From assembly GCA_021413765.1 (NCBI GenBank), contig JAIOPT010000122.1:1-35382 (forward strand): 35,382 nt of DNA. Direction: 5' to 3'. A model generated the notes under the pieces. It was not told the origin of the DNA. It did no database searches and was given only the letters and a program-made list of their open reading frames with translations. The DNA is from Betaproteobacteria bacterium. Lineage in GTDB: Bacteria; Pseudomonadota; Gammaproteobacteria; Burkholderiales; Gallionellaceae. The position numbers were made by a program, and so were the translations under genes. This document shows, one piece after another, positions 10,688 to 19,941 of the stretch (position 1 is the stretch's first letter; each line of letters opens with the position of its first letter).

Positions 10688-10868
10688 GTTGAGGCAAAAC
10701 GTAAAATAAGCGTTACATGCAATATGTATTTAACATGTAAACAGTAAAATGTACGTGTTAACGTAGTGTTGTAATATTATTGAATTTATAGTGGTATCCT
10801 TGAGTAATCGGGGCAGACGTAGTCTAATGGACGCATGGTAAAGACTGTGCGCTGGTTAAGGAGTAACT
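10688..10868 (+). promoter_or_regulatory. rlmE-ftsH intergenic region with repeated ACATG/CATGT motifs
   Basis: AT-rich 181 bp. TAACATGTA (10731-10739) and TACGTGTTA (10752-10760) form an inverted repeat with one mismatch, and a further TTACATG lies at 10713-10719. This spacing suggests a protein-binding site or ftsH promoter region, but no clear -35/-10 pair stands out. AAGGAG at 10858-10863 is the ribosome binding site for the TTG start of ftsH. Confidence 0.4.
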
Positions 10869-12776
10869 TTGAACAACTTGTTTAAGAGTATCGGAATTTG
10901 GATGGTCGTTGCGTTGGTGCTGATGACCGTATTCAATCAATTCAACACGCGCCAGCAGCAGACCTCGCAGACGCAAATGGATTACTCGCGTTTTCTGGAA
11001 GAAGTCAGGCTTGGGAGTATCACCAAGGTAACTATCGAAGGACGCATGCTAAAGGCTGTTACTAGCGATGGCAAACGCATCACCAGCTATGCGCCACAAG
11101 ATTTGTGGTTGGTATCTGACCTGATCAAGAACGGTGTCACGATTGAAGCCAAGCCGGAAGAAGAGCAATCCTTTTTGATGAGCATTTTTGTTTCATGGTT
11201 CCCAATGCTGCTGCTCATTGGCGTGTGGGTTTTTTTCATGCGCCAGATGCAAGGCGGCGGCAAAGGGGGCGGGCTTTTCTCTTTTGGCAAGAGCAAGGCG
11301 CGCATGCTGGACGAGACTAAGGAACGCGTTACCTTTGCCGATGTGGCAGGTTGCGATGAGGCCAAGGAAGAAGTATCCGAGATTGTAGATTTCCTGCGCG
11401 ACCCAACCAAATTTCAAAATTTGGGCGGCCGCATTCCGCGCGGGGTGCTGTTGCTGGGTAGCCCTGGTACCGGTAAAACGCTGCTTGCAAAGGCTATTGC
11501 GGGTGAAGCGAATGTGCCGTTCTTCTCAATCTCTGGTTCTGATTTCGTAGAAATGTTTGTCGGTGTGGGCGCGGCGCGCGTGCGCGACATGTTCGAGCAG
11601 GCCAAGAAACAGGCGCCATGCATTGTGTTCATTGATGAAATTGATGCAGTCGGTCGCCAGCGCGGCGCTGGCTTGGGTGGTGGCAATGATGAGCGAGAAC
11701 AAACCCTGAATGCGTTGCTGGTGGAAATGGATGGTTTTGAAGGAGCCAGCGGCGTGATTGTGATCGCTGCGACCAATCGTCCCGATGTACTCGACTCTGC
11801 ACTGTTGCGTCCGGGCCGTTTTGATCGCCAAGTGGTAGTGCCGTTGCCGGATATTCGTGGCCGCGAACAAATTCTGATGGTTCACATGCGCAAAGTGCCT
11901 GTTTCACCTGACGTGAAAGCCGATATTTTGGCGCGTGGTACACCCGGCATGTCTGGTGCTGACTTGGCTAATCTGGTAAACGAGGCGGCGCTGTTTGCCG
12001 CGCGGCGCAGTAAACGTTTCGTAGAGATGGACGATTTCGAGGCCGCCAAGGATAAGATCATGATGGGTGCGGAACGCCGCTCAGTTGTCATGCCAGAGGA
12101 GGAGCGTCGCAACACCGCTTACCATGAATCTGGCCACGCGGTTGTGGCCAAGTTGCTGCCTAAAACTGATCCTGTTCATAAGGTCACTATCATTCCGCGT
12201 GGACGTGCGCTGGGGTTGACCATGCAGTTGCCAGCGGAAGATCGTTACAGCATGGACAAGAATCGGATCCTTGATACCCTTGCGGTATTGTTCGGCGGTC
12301 GTATTGCGGAAGAGATTTTCATGCACCAAATGACTACCGGTGCTTCCAATGACTTCGAGCGCGCCACTGAAATGGCACGCCGTATGGTAACGCAATGGGG
12401 TATGTCGGAAGCCTTGGGGACAATGGTATATGGCGAAAACGAAGGCGAGGTATTTCTTGGGCGCTCTGTGACTACACACAAGAATGTTTCAGAAGCCACC
12501 ATGCAGAAAGTGGATGAGGAAATTCGCCGCATTATTGACCAGCAGTACGCATTGGCCCGAGGACTGATTGAAGCTAATCGGGACAAAGTCGAAGCAATGG
12601 CGACAGCACTGCTAGAATATGAAACCTTGGATGCCGACCAGCTCGACGATATTATGGCCGGTAAACCGCCACGTCAGCCCAAGGTCATCCAGTCGAGCAA
12701 AGATGTCCAGCCACCTCAGGGTGCAGCACCGACAGCATCTGAAACTCCAACTGCTCAGCCTGCACCAGGAGCTTGA
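10869..12776 (+). CDS. ftsH: ATP-dependent zinc metalloprotease FtsH
   Basis: Membrane-anchored AAA+ protease that degrades misfolded membrane proteins and regulatory proteins such as sigma-32 and LpxC in relatives. It has 635 residues. Two N-terminal membrane segments (about 5-23 and 105-124) flank a periplasmic domain. The AAA module has Walker A GSPGTGKT at 197-204 (Ser where GPPGTGKT is commoner), Walker [10 protein letters not shown] and the second region of homology [18 protein letters not shown]. The protease site is HESGH at 419-423. The C-terminal tail is Pro/Ala/Thr-rich. The TTG start is supported by AAGGAG 5 nt upstream and by homology from MNNLFKSI. Confidence 0.98.
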   Translation: MNNLFKSIGIWMVVALVLMTVFNQFNTRQQQTSQTQMDYSRFLEEVRLGSITKVTIEGRMLKAVTSDGKRITSYAPQDLWLVSDLIKNGVTIEAKPEEEQSFLMSIFVSWFPMLLLIGVWVFFMRQMQGGGKGGGLFSFGKSKARMLDETKERVTFADVAGCDEAKEEVSEIVDFLRDPTKFQNLGGRIPRGVLLLGSPGTGKTLLAKAIAGEANVPFFSISGSDFVEMFVGVGAARVRDMFEQAKKQAPCIVFIDEIDAVGRQRGAGLGGGNDEREQTLNALLVEMDGFEGASGVIVIAATNRPDVLDSALLRPGRFDRQVVVPLPDIRGREQILMVHMRKVPVSPDVKADILARGTPGMSGADLANLVNEAALFAARRSKRFVEMDDFEAAKDKIMMGAERRSVVMPEEERRNTAYHESGHAVVAKLLPKTDPVHKVTIIPRGRALGLTMQLPAEDRYSMDKNRILDTLAVLFGGRIAEEIFMHQMTTGASNDFERATEMARRMVTQWGMSEALGTMVYGENEGEVFLGRSVTTHKNVSEATMQKVDEEIRRIIDQQYALARGLIEANRDKVEAMATALLEYETLDADQLDDIMAGKPPRQPKVIQSSKDVQPPQGAAPTASETPTAQPAPGA

Positions 12777-12867
12777 AAACCCTAGAAGGATGATCTAAGG
12801 GAAAGGGGCGAGGCGCATGTTTCCGTGCTTGTAGATGTTTCCACTTCCCTTTACCTTCACCTATCAC

Positions 12868-13695
12868 ATGCTTCTCCACTGTGGCTCATTCAAACTGAAC
12901 CTGTCCCGCACTCTGGTTATGGGTATCATCAATGTCACCCCCGATTCATTCTATGATGGCGGCCATCATTCGCAACGCGATGCAGCGCTGGTTCATGCAC
13001 ATCAACTGATTCAAGAAGGCGCTGACCTTCTCGACATAGGAGGTGAATCCACGCGTCCCGGTGCGCAATCTATCAGCACGCAGGAAGAGTTAGACCGCAT
13101 CATACCAGTGATTGAAGGCTTGCACGGTTCCCCGGTTCCTCTTTCAGTGGATACCTATAAACCAGAAGTGATGCGCTCGGCATTGGCGGCAGGAGTGAGC
13201 ATGATCAATGATATAAACGCGCTGCAACAACCTGATGCGCTGGCCGCCGTGGCTGCAAGCGATGCAGCGGTATGCCTGATGCACAAGCAAGGCCCGCCCC
13301 AGACTATTCAGCAGCAGTACTATCAGGATGTAGTTGCAGAGGTGCTTCAATTCCTGCGCTCACGAATTTTATCCGTGCAAAAGGAAGGCATCGCGCGGGA
13401 ACGTATTATGATCGACCCGGGTTTTGGTTTTGACAAAACCTTGACGCATAATCTCGCCCTGTTAAGGCATCTGGATGAATTTTCCATTCTGGGAGTACCG
13501 CTACTAGCCGGGCTCTCACGTAAATCCATGTTGGGGACAATTACTGGCCAAAACGTAGAACACCGAGTACATGCCAGCGTAGCGGCTGCGTTACTGGCAG
13601 TGATGCGCGGAGCATGCATGGTGCGCGTGCATGATGTGCGTGCCACAGTAGATGCTTTGAAAATTTGGAACGCTGTGAAAGGGGTCGACTTGTGA
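12868..13695 (+). CDS. folP: Dihydropteroate synthase
   Basis: Condenses 4-aminobenzoate with a hydroxymethyl-dihydropterin pyrophosphate to give dihydropteroate in folate synthesis; the target of sulfonamides. From the ATG at 12868 it has 275 residues; the frame opens at 12835, but homology begins at LLHCGSF and neither start has a clear Shine-Dalgarno. Family motifs are intact: [15 protein letters not shown] (pterin/pyrophosphate loop), [11 protein letters not shown], the DPGFGFDKT segment and the C-terminal VRVHDV with its His. The TGA overlaps the GTG start of glmM (GTGA), so the pair is coupled. ftsH-folP-glmM is the classical proteobacterial order. Confidence 0.97.
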   Translation: MLLHCGSFKLNLSRTLVMGIINVTPDSFYDGGHHSQRDAALVHAHQLIQEGADLLDIGGESTRPGAQSISTQEELDRIIPVIEGLHGSPVPLSVDTYKPEVMRSALAAGVSMINDINALQQPDALAAVAASDAAVCLMHKQGPPQTIQQQYYQDVVAEVLQFLRSRILSVQKEGIARERIMIDPGFGFDKTLTHNLALLRHLDEFSILGVPLLAGLSRKSMLGTITGQNVEHRVHASVAAALLAVMRGACMVRVHDVRATVDALKIWNAVKGVDL

Positions 13696-15056
13696 GCAAA
13701 AAATTTTTTGGTACGGATGGTGTGCGCGGACGAGTAGGTGAATATCCTATTACGCCGGAATTTGTTATGCACTTGGGCTATTCCGCAGGCAAAGTACTGG
13801 CTTCCGCAGATTGGCATTTGTCACAGGGTGAAAATCCCGGAGTACTGATTGGCAAGGACACGCGTATTTCTGGCTATCTGCTTGAATCGGCTTTGCAGGC
13901 GGGTTTGATTGCCGCCGGGGTAGACGTTTATCTGGCTGGGCCGGTGCCAACGCCTGCAGTGGCTTATCTAACTCGTGCATTACGTTTGCAGGCGGGTGTT
14001 GTGATTTCCGCTTCGCATAATCTGTTCGAGGATAACGGCATCAAGTTTTTTTCCAGCCAAGGCAGCAAACTGGCAGATGAAATGGAATACGCCATTGAAG
14101 CGAGGCTGGAAACATCAATAGAAACCATGCCTTCGGCCAAGCTGGGCAAAGCCAAACGCTTATCAGATGCGGCAGGCCGTTATATTGAGTTTTGCAAGAG
14201 TAGCTTTCCTTACGATTTAGATCTGCGTGGCCTGAAATTGGTGGTGGATTGCGCGCACGGTGCTTGCTATCACATTGCCCGACATGTTTTCCACGAGCTG
14301 GGGGCGGATGTTGTAGCTATCGGTGTGCAGCCGGATGGCTTAAACATCAACGATGGATATGGCGCGACTGCCCCGGCCAACTTGCAACAAGCCGTTAAAG
14401 AACATCATGCCGATCTGGGTATTGCCCTCGACGGTGATGGCGACCGATTGGTGATGGTGGATGCAGATGGACGTTTATACGATGGCGACCAACTTCTCTA
14501 CGTTATCGCCAAACACCGCCATATGCAAGGCACGCTCAAGGGCGGGGTGGTGGGAACACTAATGACCAATCTGGCTTTCGAGCATGCCATGCAACGCATG
14601 CACGTTCCCTTCGCGCGCGCCAAGGTGGGTGATCGTCATGTAATGGAAACGATGTTACAACAAGGCTGGCAACTTGGCGGGGAAAATTCCGGCCACATCA
14701 TCTGTCTCGATAGGCACACAACGGGCGATGGCATCATCTCCGCTCTGCAAGTACTACACGCACTCCGGATTAACCAGCAGACCCTGGCTCAAGCTGTTTC
14801 AGATTTGACACTGTATCCACAAATATTGCTGAACGTGCGTGTTGCCCGAGGGGCTGATTATTCTACGCATGCCAGCATACGTGAAGTGGTGATGGCTGCC
14901 GAAACAGCGCTCGATGGTTGTGGCAGAGTATTGCTTAGACCTTCTGGAACCGAACCATTGTTGCGCGTGATGGTGGAAGGCGAGGATAGCGAAAAAGTGC
15001 GACACTGGGCGGAAATCATCGCACAAGTCGTACGAGAGGTGGCGCAGATAACTTGA
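13692..15056 (+). CDS. glmM: Phosphoglucosamine mutase
   Basis: Interconverts glucosamine 6-phosphate and glucosamine 1-phosphate on the way to UDP-GlcNAc for peptidoglycan and lipopolysaccharide. It has 454 residues from GTG 13692, which overlaps the folP stop; homology starts at once with [11 protein letters not shown]. The phosphoserine is Ser108 in ISASHN, the metal loop is ALDGDGDR, the sugar-recognition loop is GGENSGHI and the phosphate loop is RPSGTEP. One oddity is that the usual Pro after SASHN is Leu here (residue 111). The rest of the protein appears normal, so it is probably functional. Confidence 0.97.
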   Translation: MSKKFFGTDGVRGRVGEYPITPEFVMHLGYSAGKVLASADWHLSQGENPGVLIGKDTRISGYLLESALQAGLIAAGVDVYLAGPVPTPAVAYLTRALRLQAGVVISASHNLFEDNGIKFFSSQGSKLADEMEYAIEARLETSIETMPSAKLGKAKRLSDAAGRYIEFCKSSFPYDLDLRGLKLVVDCAHGACYHIARHVFHELGADVVAIGVQPDGLNINDGYGATAPANLQQAVKEHHADLGIALDGDGDRLVMVDADGRLYDGDQLLYVIAKHRHMQGTLKGGVVGTLMTNLAFEHAMQRMHVPFARAKVGDRHVMETMLQQGWQLGGENSGHIICLDRHTTGDGIISALQVLHALRINQQTLAQAVSDLTLYPQILLNVRVARGADYSTHASIREVVMAAETALDGCGRVLLRPSGTEPLLRVMVEGEDSEKVRHWAEIIAQVVREVAQIT

Positions 15057-15246
15057 TATAAGCACCTGTTAAAAATTCTGGATTTTGTAATTTCGAAGCG
15101 TCAACATCACACAAATAAGCAATTACATCAGTTGCACCCAACAAAGACTGATGATCGGACTTGAACAAAGCCTTCATCAACGCTGACACAAGTCCTTCCC
15201 AACTGAGACATGTGCTCGTTGCCGAGAGCAACTCTTGCTGATTCAA
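15016..15246 (-). CDS. Small hypothetical protein, doubtful
   Basis: A 76-codon frame from a TTG at 15246, overlapping the 3' end of glmM by 41 bases on the opposite strand. The residues look protein-like ([17 protein letters not shown], then [11 protein letters not shown]), with no signal peptide or membrane segment. I do not recognise it. It lies downstream of the Sel1-repeat gene on the same strand, so it could be read through from there. A TATAAT-like box lies just upstream on this strand but without a good -35, and no clear ribosome site is present. It may be a fragment of a larger decayed gene or a chance frame. Confidence 0.28.
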   Translation of the reverse strand: MNQQELLSATSTCLSWEGLVSALMKALFKSDHQSLLGATDVIAYLCDVDASKLQNPEFLTGAYIKLSAPPLVRLVR

Positions 15247-15355
15247 GCCTAAATTTAAATTATTGCCAGATTATATTAAATCCAATTACATGTAAGTAGC
15301 GATTGCAGCCACAATCTTATGCGTTATTGTTAGATCAGCCGTCTGGTTGCGGTGA
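15057..15355. other. Intergenic stretch after glmM
   Basis: About 300 bp between glmM (+) and the Sel1 gene (-), AT-rich toward its right side. Apart from the doubtful small frame on the minus strand, nothing recognisable is seen, and there is no clear terminator for either flanking gene. Confidence 0.5.
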
Positions 15356-16165
15356 TTACTTCGCGTTTGTATCAGGTATATTTTTGTTGATAAGGTTTTC
15401 AACGTTCACCGCAAGCGTTTTGCTTTCGCCATGATTGGACGGCGTTAGCTTGAAATTCCGCGACAGGGTTTGTGCTTTCAGTACTTCAGCTGCATTCATG
15501 AGATTCGCCACATTATCTCGCCCAGAAATGCCAGGTTCATAGCCTTGTGCAGCCGAGAGGTTATACCAGACATAAGCCTGCGTCAGATCACGTTGAATGC
15601 CTTCACCGGTTTTATAAAATGTTCCAAGTTGATACTGAGCCTCGGGATAACCTTTGTGGGCAGCTTTCTCAATCCATTGAGTAGCAATAGTGAAATCCTG
15701 CAAAACGCCACGGCCATTTCTATAAAGCAGACCGAGATTAAATTCCGCCCCTGCATGCCCCTGCTTGCTAGCTAATTCAAACCACTTCAGCGCCTCCTGG
15801 TAATTTACTGGGAAGTCGCCACCCGGCATGTACATGAGACCCGCAGCGTATTGATCATCGGCTTTACCTTGTTTTGCTTTCTCGAGTATAAGTATTCTGT
15901 TTGGTTTTACCTCATGGGCGATGGGTAAAGAGGCGATGACAGGGTCAGGTTTGGATAACAGATAAATCGTGGCAAGAAAACCTGCGCTGGCAAGCAAACC
16001 CAAAGTAGCTATGACAGAAAGCTTAAAGGGCCCACTGAATTTAAAAAATCGATGTTTGCAGTCACGGCAACGGTACGGCGCATAAAGAAAATGGCTCATG
16101 TGGTCTTCGTTTTTTTTCCACGAAGAACGGCGCACGTTCATACTTTCGCAGCGCGCGCATATCAT
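15356..16165 (-). CDS. Zinc-ribbon, single-TM, Sel1-repeat protein
   Basis: About 269 residues from the ATG at 16165 (a TTG at 16180 is a possible longer start). The N-terminus has a putative zinc ribbon, CARC at residues 3-6 and CRDC at 33-36. A hydrophobic segment at about 47-70 is a single membrane anchor, followed by a linker and about three Sel1-like repeats (residues 100-205) with signatures AAGLMYMPGG, NLGLLYRNGRGV and QLGTFYKTGEGI. The topology suggests a cytosolic zinc ribbon and periplasmic Sel1 solenoid, a design used for protein-protein scaffolding. Upstream on the same strand, beyond an IS graveyard, lies a protein kinase gene; a functional link is possible but unproven. Confidence 0.88.
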   Translation of the reverse strand: MICARCESMNVRRSSWKKNEDHMSHFLYAPYRCRDCKHRFFKFSGPFKLSVIATLGLLASAGFLATIYLLSKPDPVIASLPIAHEVKPNRILILEKAKQGKADDQYAAGLMYMPGGDFPVNYQEALKWFELASKQGHAGAEFNLGLLYRNGRGVLQDFTIATQWIEKAAHKGYPEAQYQLGTFYKTGEGIQRDLTQAYVWYNLSAAQGYEPGISGRDNVANLMNAAEVLKAQTLSRNFKLTPSNHGESKTLAVNVENLINKNIPDTNAK

Positions 16166-16348
16166 TTTGCCAACATCCAACGGGCATAAGGTTGCTCGAC
16201 ACTAAAACGATGTCCCAGATTAGGGGTAAATGCTGAAGTTGCGGATCGCACTATCAAGAACGCCATATAAGAAAGTTGGATATCTTACACCAAATGCCTC
16301 TTTCAATAATCGCCACCGGCAGTAACAGAGGAAGGCTGGGGGAAATGG

Positions 16349-16383
16349 ACACCCACGTTTTGTTAAATTTAAAACGTGGATGT
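16349..16383. repeat. 13-bp inverted repeat before the IS3 relic
   Basis: Arms 16349-16361 and 16371-16383 match at 12 of 13 positions around a 9-nt AT-rich loop, ending 3 bp before the ATG of the OrfA relic. It may be a translation-controlling hairpin of the former element or part of its terminal region. Confidence 0.6.
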
Positions 16384-16386
16384 GGG

Positions 16387-16653
16387 ATGAAACAGAGAGT
16401 ACCAAGCACAACTTACAGCAAAGAATTTCGTGAACTAGCGATCAAGTAAGTCACAGAAGAAAGGCTAAGCCCAAAGGAAGCTACATGGGCGTTTGTCGAT
16501 GCCTATTTCCACATTGAAGACTGGTTAAAGGCCGCGCAGACAGGGCAGTTGGGCGATGTCAGCAAGACACAACGCCCGCTGGCCGCAATTGAGCTGGAAC
16601 TGGCCAAGACCAACTGGGAACTGGCGGAAATCAAAATGGAGCGTGACCTGTAA
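16387..16653 (+). pseudogene. IS3-family transposase OrfA relic
   Basis: Translation from ATG 16387 resembles IS3-family OrfA: SKEFRELAIK, then VTEERLSPKEA, and, most tellingly, DWLKAAQTGQLGD and AAIELELAKT with ELAEIKMERDL. These helix-turn-helix and leucine-zipper segments are typical. An in-frame TAA at 16447-16449 and a second stop at 16651-16653, where the family continues with LLKKAAAYFAKE, show decay; the expected following residues are already degraded. No OrfB follows. It is inactive. Confidence 0.8.
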
Positions 16654-16728
16654 AAAACCGCATACGTAGCTCGCCATACCCCTTATGTATAAAAACAATG
16701 GGAAGCACACTGCGCAAACGTGAGGGTA

Positions 16729-16908
16729 GTCGGCGCCAGCTTCTTGGAGGACGGCCCCGTCAAATACCATGGCCCAAGGGAAGTTACGGACTAACCTGTG
16801 TGGGATGCGCCCAAATTTCTGACCAAGTTCATTCACCATTTTGATGTCACACATCCCTTCGATGGTAACCTTGGCCTTGAATTCAGCACTGAGATTCTTA
16901 CATTTCGT
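16729..16908 (-). pseudogene. Second IS3-family OrfA relic, opposite strand
   Basis: Minus-strand translation reads NLSAEFKAKVTIEGM and then KMVNELGQKFG, ending around AMVFDGAVLQEAG, which matches the start of another IS3-family OrfA type (the SAEFKAKVALEA..VNELA..FGVHP pattern). It belongs to a different subgroup from the plus-strand relic and points toward it. The frame is open but lacks a normal start and continues into unrelated sequence; no OrfB is present. Confidence 0.6.
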
Positions 16909-17044
16909 TTCACTTACAACCCGCTCTTATTTACAGCAGGCCACCATCTTAATTCGCTGTCCGGAAAACGGTATCCACAACAGCCTGTGCGTTGCTGCTT
17001 CAAAATTCACTTCAGGGGTTAACGGGAAGGTGTAGTGATTCCTG

Positions 17045-18325
17045 TTAAGCCAGCAATTTCGAAATACGGGTATTCGCTACATCCAAGCGTTTCAACAGGA
17101 CGTACAAAAAGGAATCCTCAAACTGAAAACGGCATTCCACCGATGCTCTTGCCAGAGTGTCCAAATTGATCTCAATCAAGGTGACGTCAGTTCCTGTTTC
17201 CACCGCAGTGCTACGAATAAAAGTGCTGTCCGGGAAACGTTTTATCTCACCAAAACATTCACCCTTATGCAAGTGGCCCAACACATTACCATTTTTGAGT
17301 ATCTTGACCATGCCGTTGGCCAGAATGAACAACGTATTGCCTATATCACCCTCTTTCAGGATCAATGTATCCTTACTCACCTTGCGCCAGTTACTGAAAT
17401 GCAGTACCTCCCACAACTCTACAACCCTGAATCTCTCGAAAAACGAAAGCGAACGCAGGGTATCGAATTTCTCTGTATCATAAATTTCATTCTGCTCTTG
17501 GAACAGTGAACTAAAGGCAAAGAATGATGATAGGTCTTGAGCAAATTCATCCCAATTCTGGTACCGTTGAGACAAATCCTTCTTCATGGCACGCTGAACG
17601 ATGGCATTCAGTTCATCTGGGATATCAAGACGAAAAGTCTTAGGAGAAGATGGTTCTCCATGAACTATCTGATAAAGAAGACCGTGGCGGCTATTCGCCT
17701 CGAATGGCAGCCTGCCCGTGAGTAGCTTGTACATCGTTACGCCGAGAGAATATATATCTGCTTGTTGCGTCAATGGCAGGTCGCTAATTTGCTCAGGCGA
17801 CATATAGGCAGGCGATCCCACCCCGCTGACATGCGTACCCTCATAGTTCTCAATAATTGCTGCGCCGAAATCTGAAATTTTGATGTCGCTTTCTCCATGC
17901 AACAGGATGTTTGCTGGCTTGATGTCGCGGTGGATCACACCTTGGGTTTGCGCATATTCCAACGCCTTGCAGCACTTGTAAATTATTTCCGCGATGGTCG
18001 CAAACGGCAATAGCTGCCCTGCTTCGGTATACTTTTCCAGCGATCCACCATCAACGTATTCCATCACCAAGTAATTGAGGTCGTCACTTAACACAGCATC
18101 GAAAATTTTCACAATGTGCGGGTGCTGCAGCTTCCCCGCCAAGGAGGACTCAGTTAGGAATAGCTTATGGAACGTCTTTTTGACTGTCGTGTCATGTGAT
18201 GAATTCAGTTCAAACAACTTGATTGCAACCTTCTTATTACTGAACGGATCTATTGTAAGGAACACCTTGCTAGTCGCCCCAGACCCCAACTCCTTAACGG
18301 TTATATATTTACCAATGTTTTTCAT
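17045..18325 (-). CDS. Ser/Thr protein kinase fused to cyclic-nucleotide-binding-like domain
   Basis: 426 residues, start ATG 18325. The N-terminal Hanks-type kinase (about 7-268) is complete: glycine loop GSGATSKV (14-21), Lys36 in VAIK, catalytic HRDIKPANIL with Asp134, metal-binding DFG at 152-154, then GSPAYMSPEQ and DIYSLGVTMYKLLTGRLPF. Residues about 305-420 form a CRP/cNMP-binding-like domain, with LILKEGDIGNTLFILANGMVKIL and a GECFGEIKRF cassette followed by an Arg in FIRSTAV. The protein has no membrane segment, so it is presumably cytosolic. The domain order suggests a kinase whose activity or targets depend on a cyclic nucleotide or other small ligand. The ligand and substrates are unknown. 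Confidence 0.93.
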   Translation of the reverse strand: MKNIGKYITVKELGSGATSKVFLTIDPFSNKKVAIKLFELNSSHDTTVKKTFHKLFLTESSLAGKLQHPHIVKIFDAVLSDDLNYLVMEYVDGGSLEKYTEAGQLLPFATIAEIIYKCCKALEYAQTQGVIHRDIKPANILLHGESDIKISDFGAAIIENYEGTHVSGVGSPAYMSPEQISDLPLTQQADIYSLGVTMYKLLTGRLPFEANSRHGLLYQIVHGEPSSPKTFRLDIPDELNAIVQRAMKKDLSQRYQNWDEFAQDLSSFFAFSSLFQEQNEIYDTEKFDTLRSLSFFERFRVVELWEVLHFSNWRKVSKDTLILKEGDIGNTLFILANGMVKILKNGNVLGHLHKGECFGEIKRFPDSTFIRSTAVETGTDVTLIEINLDTLARASVECRFQFEDSFLYVLLKRLDVANTRISKLLA

Positions 18326-18906
18326 GAGAAATAATGCACCAAAATAACAAGGTTTATTAAGGAATTGTGACAGCTATTGTTGAAAATTATTACAACATCG
18401 TTAAGCTGCATTTCACTTCACCATCGACCGTTATGTGTCCAAGAGTAGGGTATCCCTGCACAGCGACTCAGCGCTTATTCCAGTCTATCCCTCATTTAAG
18501 AGCAGCGACATCGATGGTCGGGGATATGACTTCGTTGTAAGCGCTTGCTAGCAGTTCAGTAGCGCTAGGTAAGGTTTGTACCGCCAAATACGATTATGCA
18601 AAATGCAATGGTCATACTAGGGATAAAAACCAGTGGGCCCGTTATAGCTTTTATAGATGTTCCTGTTGTTAGCAAACTGTCGAACTTTGAGCTCTGTGGC
18701 TGCATAACATGTTGCCAAGCTGGAACAGGCTATTGTGCGCTTCCAATTCTGTCAATTCATATGGGATGAATGGCTAATTTCTACTGACAAGAGGTTTCCA
18801 GGGGAACACTAAACGTTTGCCTGGTAATGACAAAGTCATTTACGCAAAGCGAATTTTTAATTATTTTTAGAAAAAACCTGAATAGATTTCTTGCTCATAA
18901 CATGTG
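18326..18906. other. Gene-poor stretch between kinase and queA
   Basis: 581 bp, AT-rich, with no convincing gene. It should contain the kinase promoter on the minus strand and the 3' end of the queA transcript, but I could not identify a clear -35/-10 pair or terminator. It may hold further relics too decayed to name. Confidence 0.5.
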
Positions 18907-19923
18907 CTACCGTTCAATCAGCATGGCATCGCCATAACTGAAGAAACGGTATTGCTGTTCTAACGCATGGCCATAGGCGGCGAGCATTGCGTCCATACCA
19001 CCAAAGGCGCACACCAGCATTAGCAGGGTAGACTTGGGCAAATGGAAATTAGTCAGTAAAACATCCACCACTTTGAAACGGTAACCTGGCGTAATGAAAA
19101 TACTTGTTTCACCCTCTCCGGCACGTAACCTGTCTTGTTGCGCTGCGCTTTCCAGCGCACGTAAACTGGTAGTACCCACCGCGATGATCCGTCCGCCCCG
19201 CGCTCGAGCCTGCATAATGGCTTCCACCGTTGCTTGCGGAATGGCATAGCGTTCGCGGTGCATCACATGATCACGGACATTATTTACACGCACTGGCTGA
19301 AAAGTGCCGGCGCCGACATGCAACGTTAGATAGGCCAGTTGCGTACCTTGAGCGCGCAAAGCGGCGAGCATTGCGTCATCGAAATGCAGCCCTGCCGTAG
19401 GCGCAGCTACCGAGCCAGGCTGACATGCATATACCGTCTGATAACGCTCTTCGTCTTCGGCATTTGCTGCATGAGTGATATACGGTGGTAGCGGCAACTG
19501 TCCATATTGTTCCAGCAATAACGACACATTTTCTGTGCTGTCGAAGCGCAAGCGGAAAAATTCTCGCTCGCGTCCCAGCACCATAACGGGGAGATGACCT
19601 GCCAGCAACAATCGGCTGCCCGGCTTGGGCGCATGACTGGCGCGCACTTGAGCCAGCGCATGATGTTCATCGAGAATACGCTCGATCAATAGCTCAATTT
19701 TTCCACCGCTTTCCTTTACTCCGAAGAGGCGCGCCTTTAGCACGCGCGCATCGTTAAATACTAGCAAATCGTGTTCACGTACCAAGGAGGGCAGCTGGGC
19801 AAACACGGAGTCTTCTCTAGACTCCCCGCGTATGCACAACAAACGACTGGCACCGCGCCGCTCGGGAGGGTGTTGCGCGATCAAGTGCTCGGGAAGTGTG
19901 AAGTTAAATTCGTCGGTGAACAT
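18907..19923 (-). CDS. queA: S-adenosylmethionine:tRNA ribosyltransferase-isomerase
   Basis: Transfers and isomerises the ribosyl group of SAM onto preQ1-modified tRNA to make epoxyqueuosine, the penultimate queuosine step. It has 338 residues from ATG 19923 (a TTG codon directly before it is less likely), the family's usual length. Characteristic segments are [54 protein letters not shown] and the C-terminal [14 protein letters not shown]. It lies 18 bp after the pseudouridine synthase gene on the same strand, implying an operon of RNA-modification genes. tgt, often its neighbour, is not in the window. Confidence 0.98.
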   Translation of the reverse strand: MFTDEFNFTLPEHLIAQHPPERRGASRLLCIRGESREDSVFAQLPSLVREHDLLVFNDARVLKARLFGVKESGGKIELLIERILDEHHALAQVRASHAPKPGSRLLLAGHLPVMVLGREREFFRLRFDSTENVSLLLEQYGQLPLPPYITHAANAEDEERYQTVYACQPGSVAAPTAGLHFDDAMLAALRAQGTQLAYLTLHVGAGTFQPVRVNNVRDHVMHRERYAIPQATVEAIMQARARGGRIIAVGTTSLRALESAAQQDRLRAGEGETSIFITPGYRFKVVDVLLTNFHLPKSTLLMLVCAFGGMDAMLAAYGHALEQQYRFFSYGDAMLIER

Positions 19924-19941
19924 CAAAAAAATTTGCAGCGA

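Larger units (their letters stand above)
16181..17044. other. Decayed insertion-sequence graveyard
   Basis: This 864-bp stretch has no intact gene. It contains a plus-strand IS3-family OrfA relic (16387-16653), a different minus-strand OrfA relic (16729-16908) and a long inverted repeat (16349-16383). No matching OrfB or full-length ends were found; the remaining sequence is unassigned. Confidence 0.7.

Noticed and set aside
10811-10856. tRNA-like string upstream of ftsH (CAGACGTAGTCTAATGG and following)
   Set aside because: It resembles the start of a Gly/Asp tRNA, but no cloverleaf with T-arm and acceptor stem can be formed.
12797-12851. AAGGGAA/TTCCCTT inverted repeat between ftsH and folP
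   Set aside because: Only 7 bp with a 41-nt loop and no T-run; easily chance in this purine/pyrimidine-rich stretch.
16220-16411. 63-codon minus-strand frame in the IS graveyard
   Set aside because: No start context or recognised family; it overlaps the inverted repeat and the relic start.
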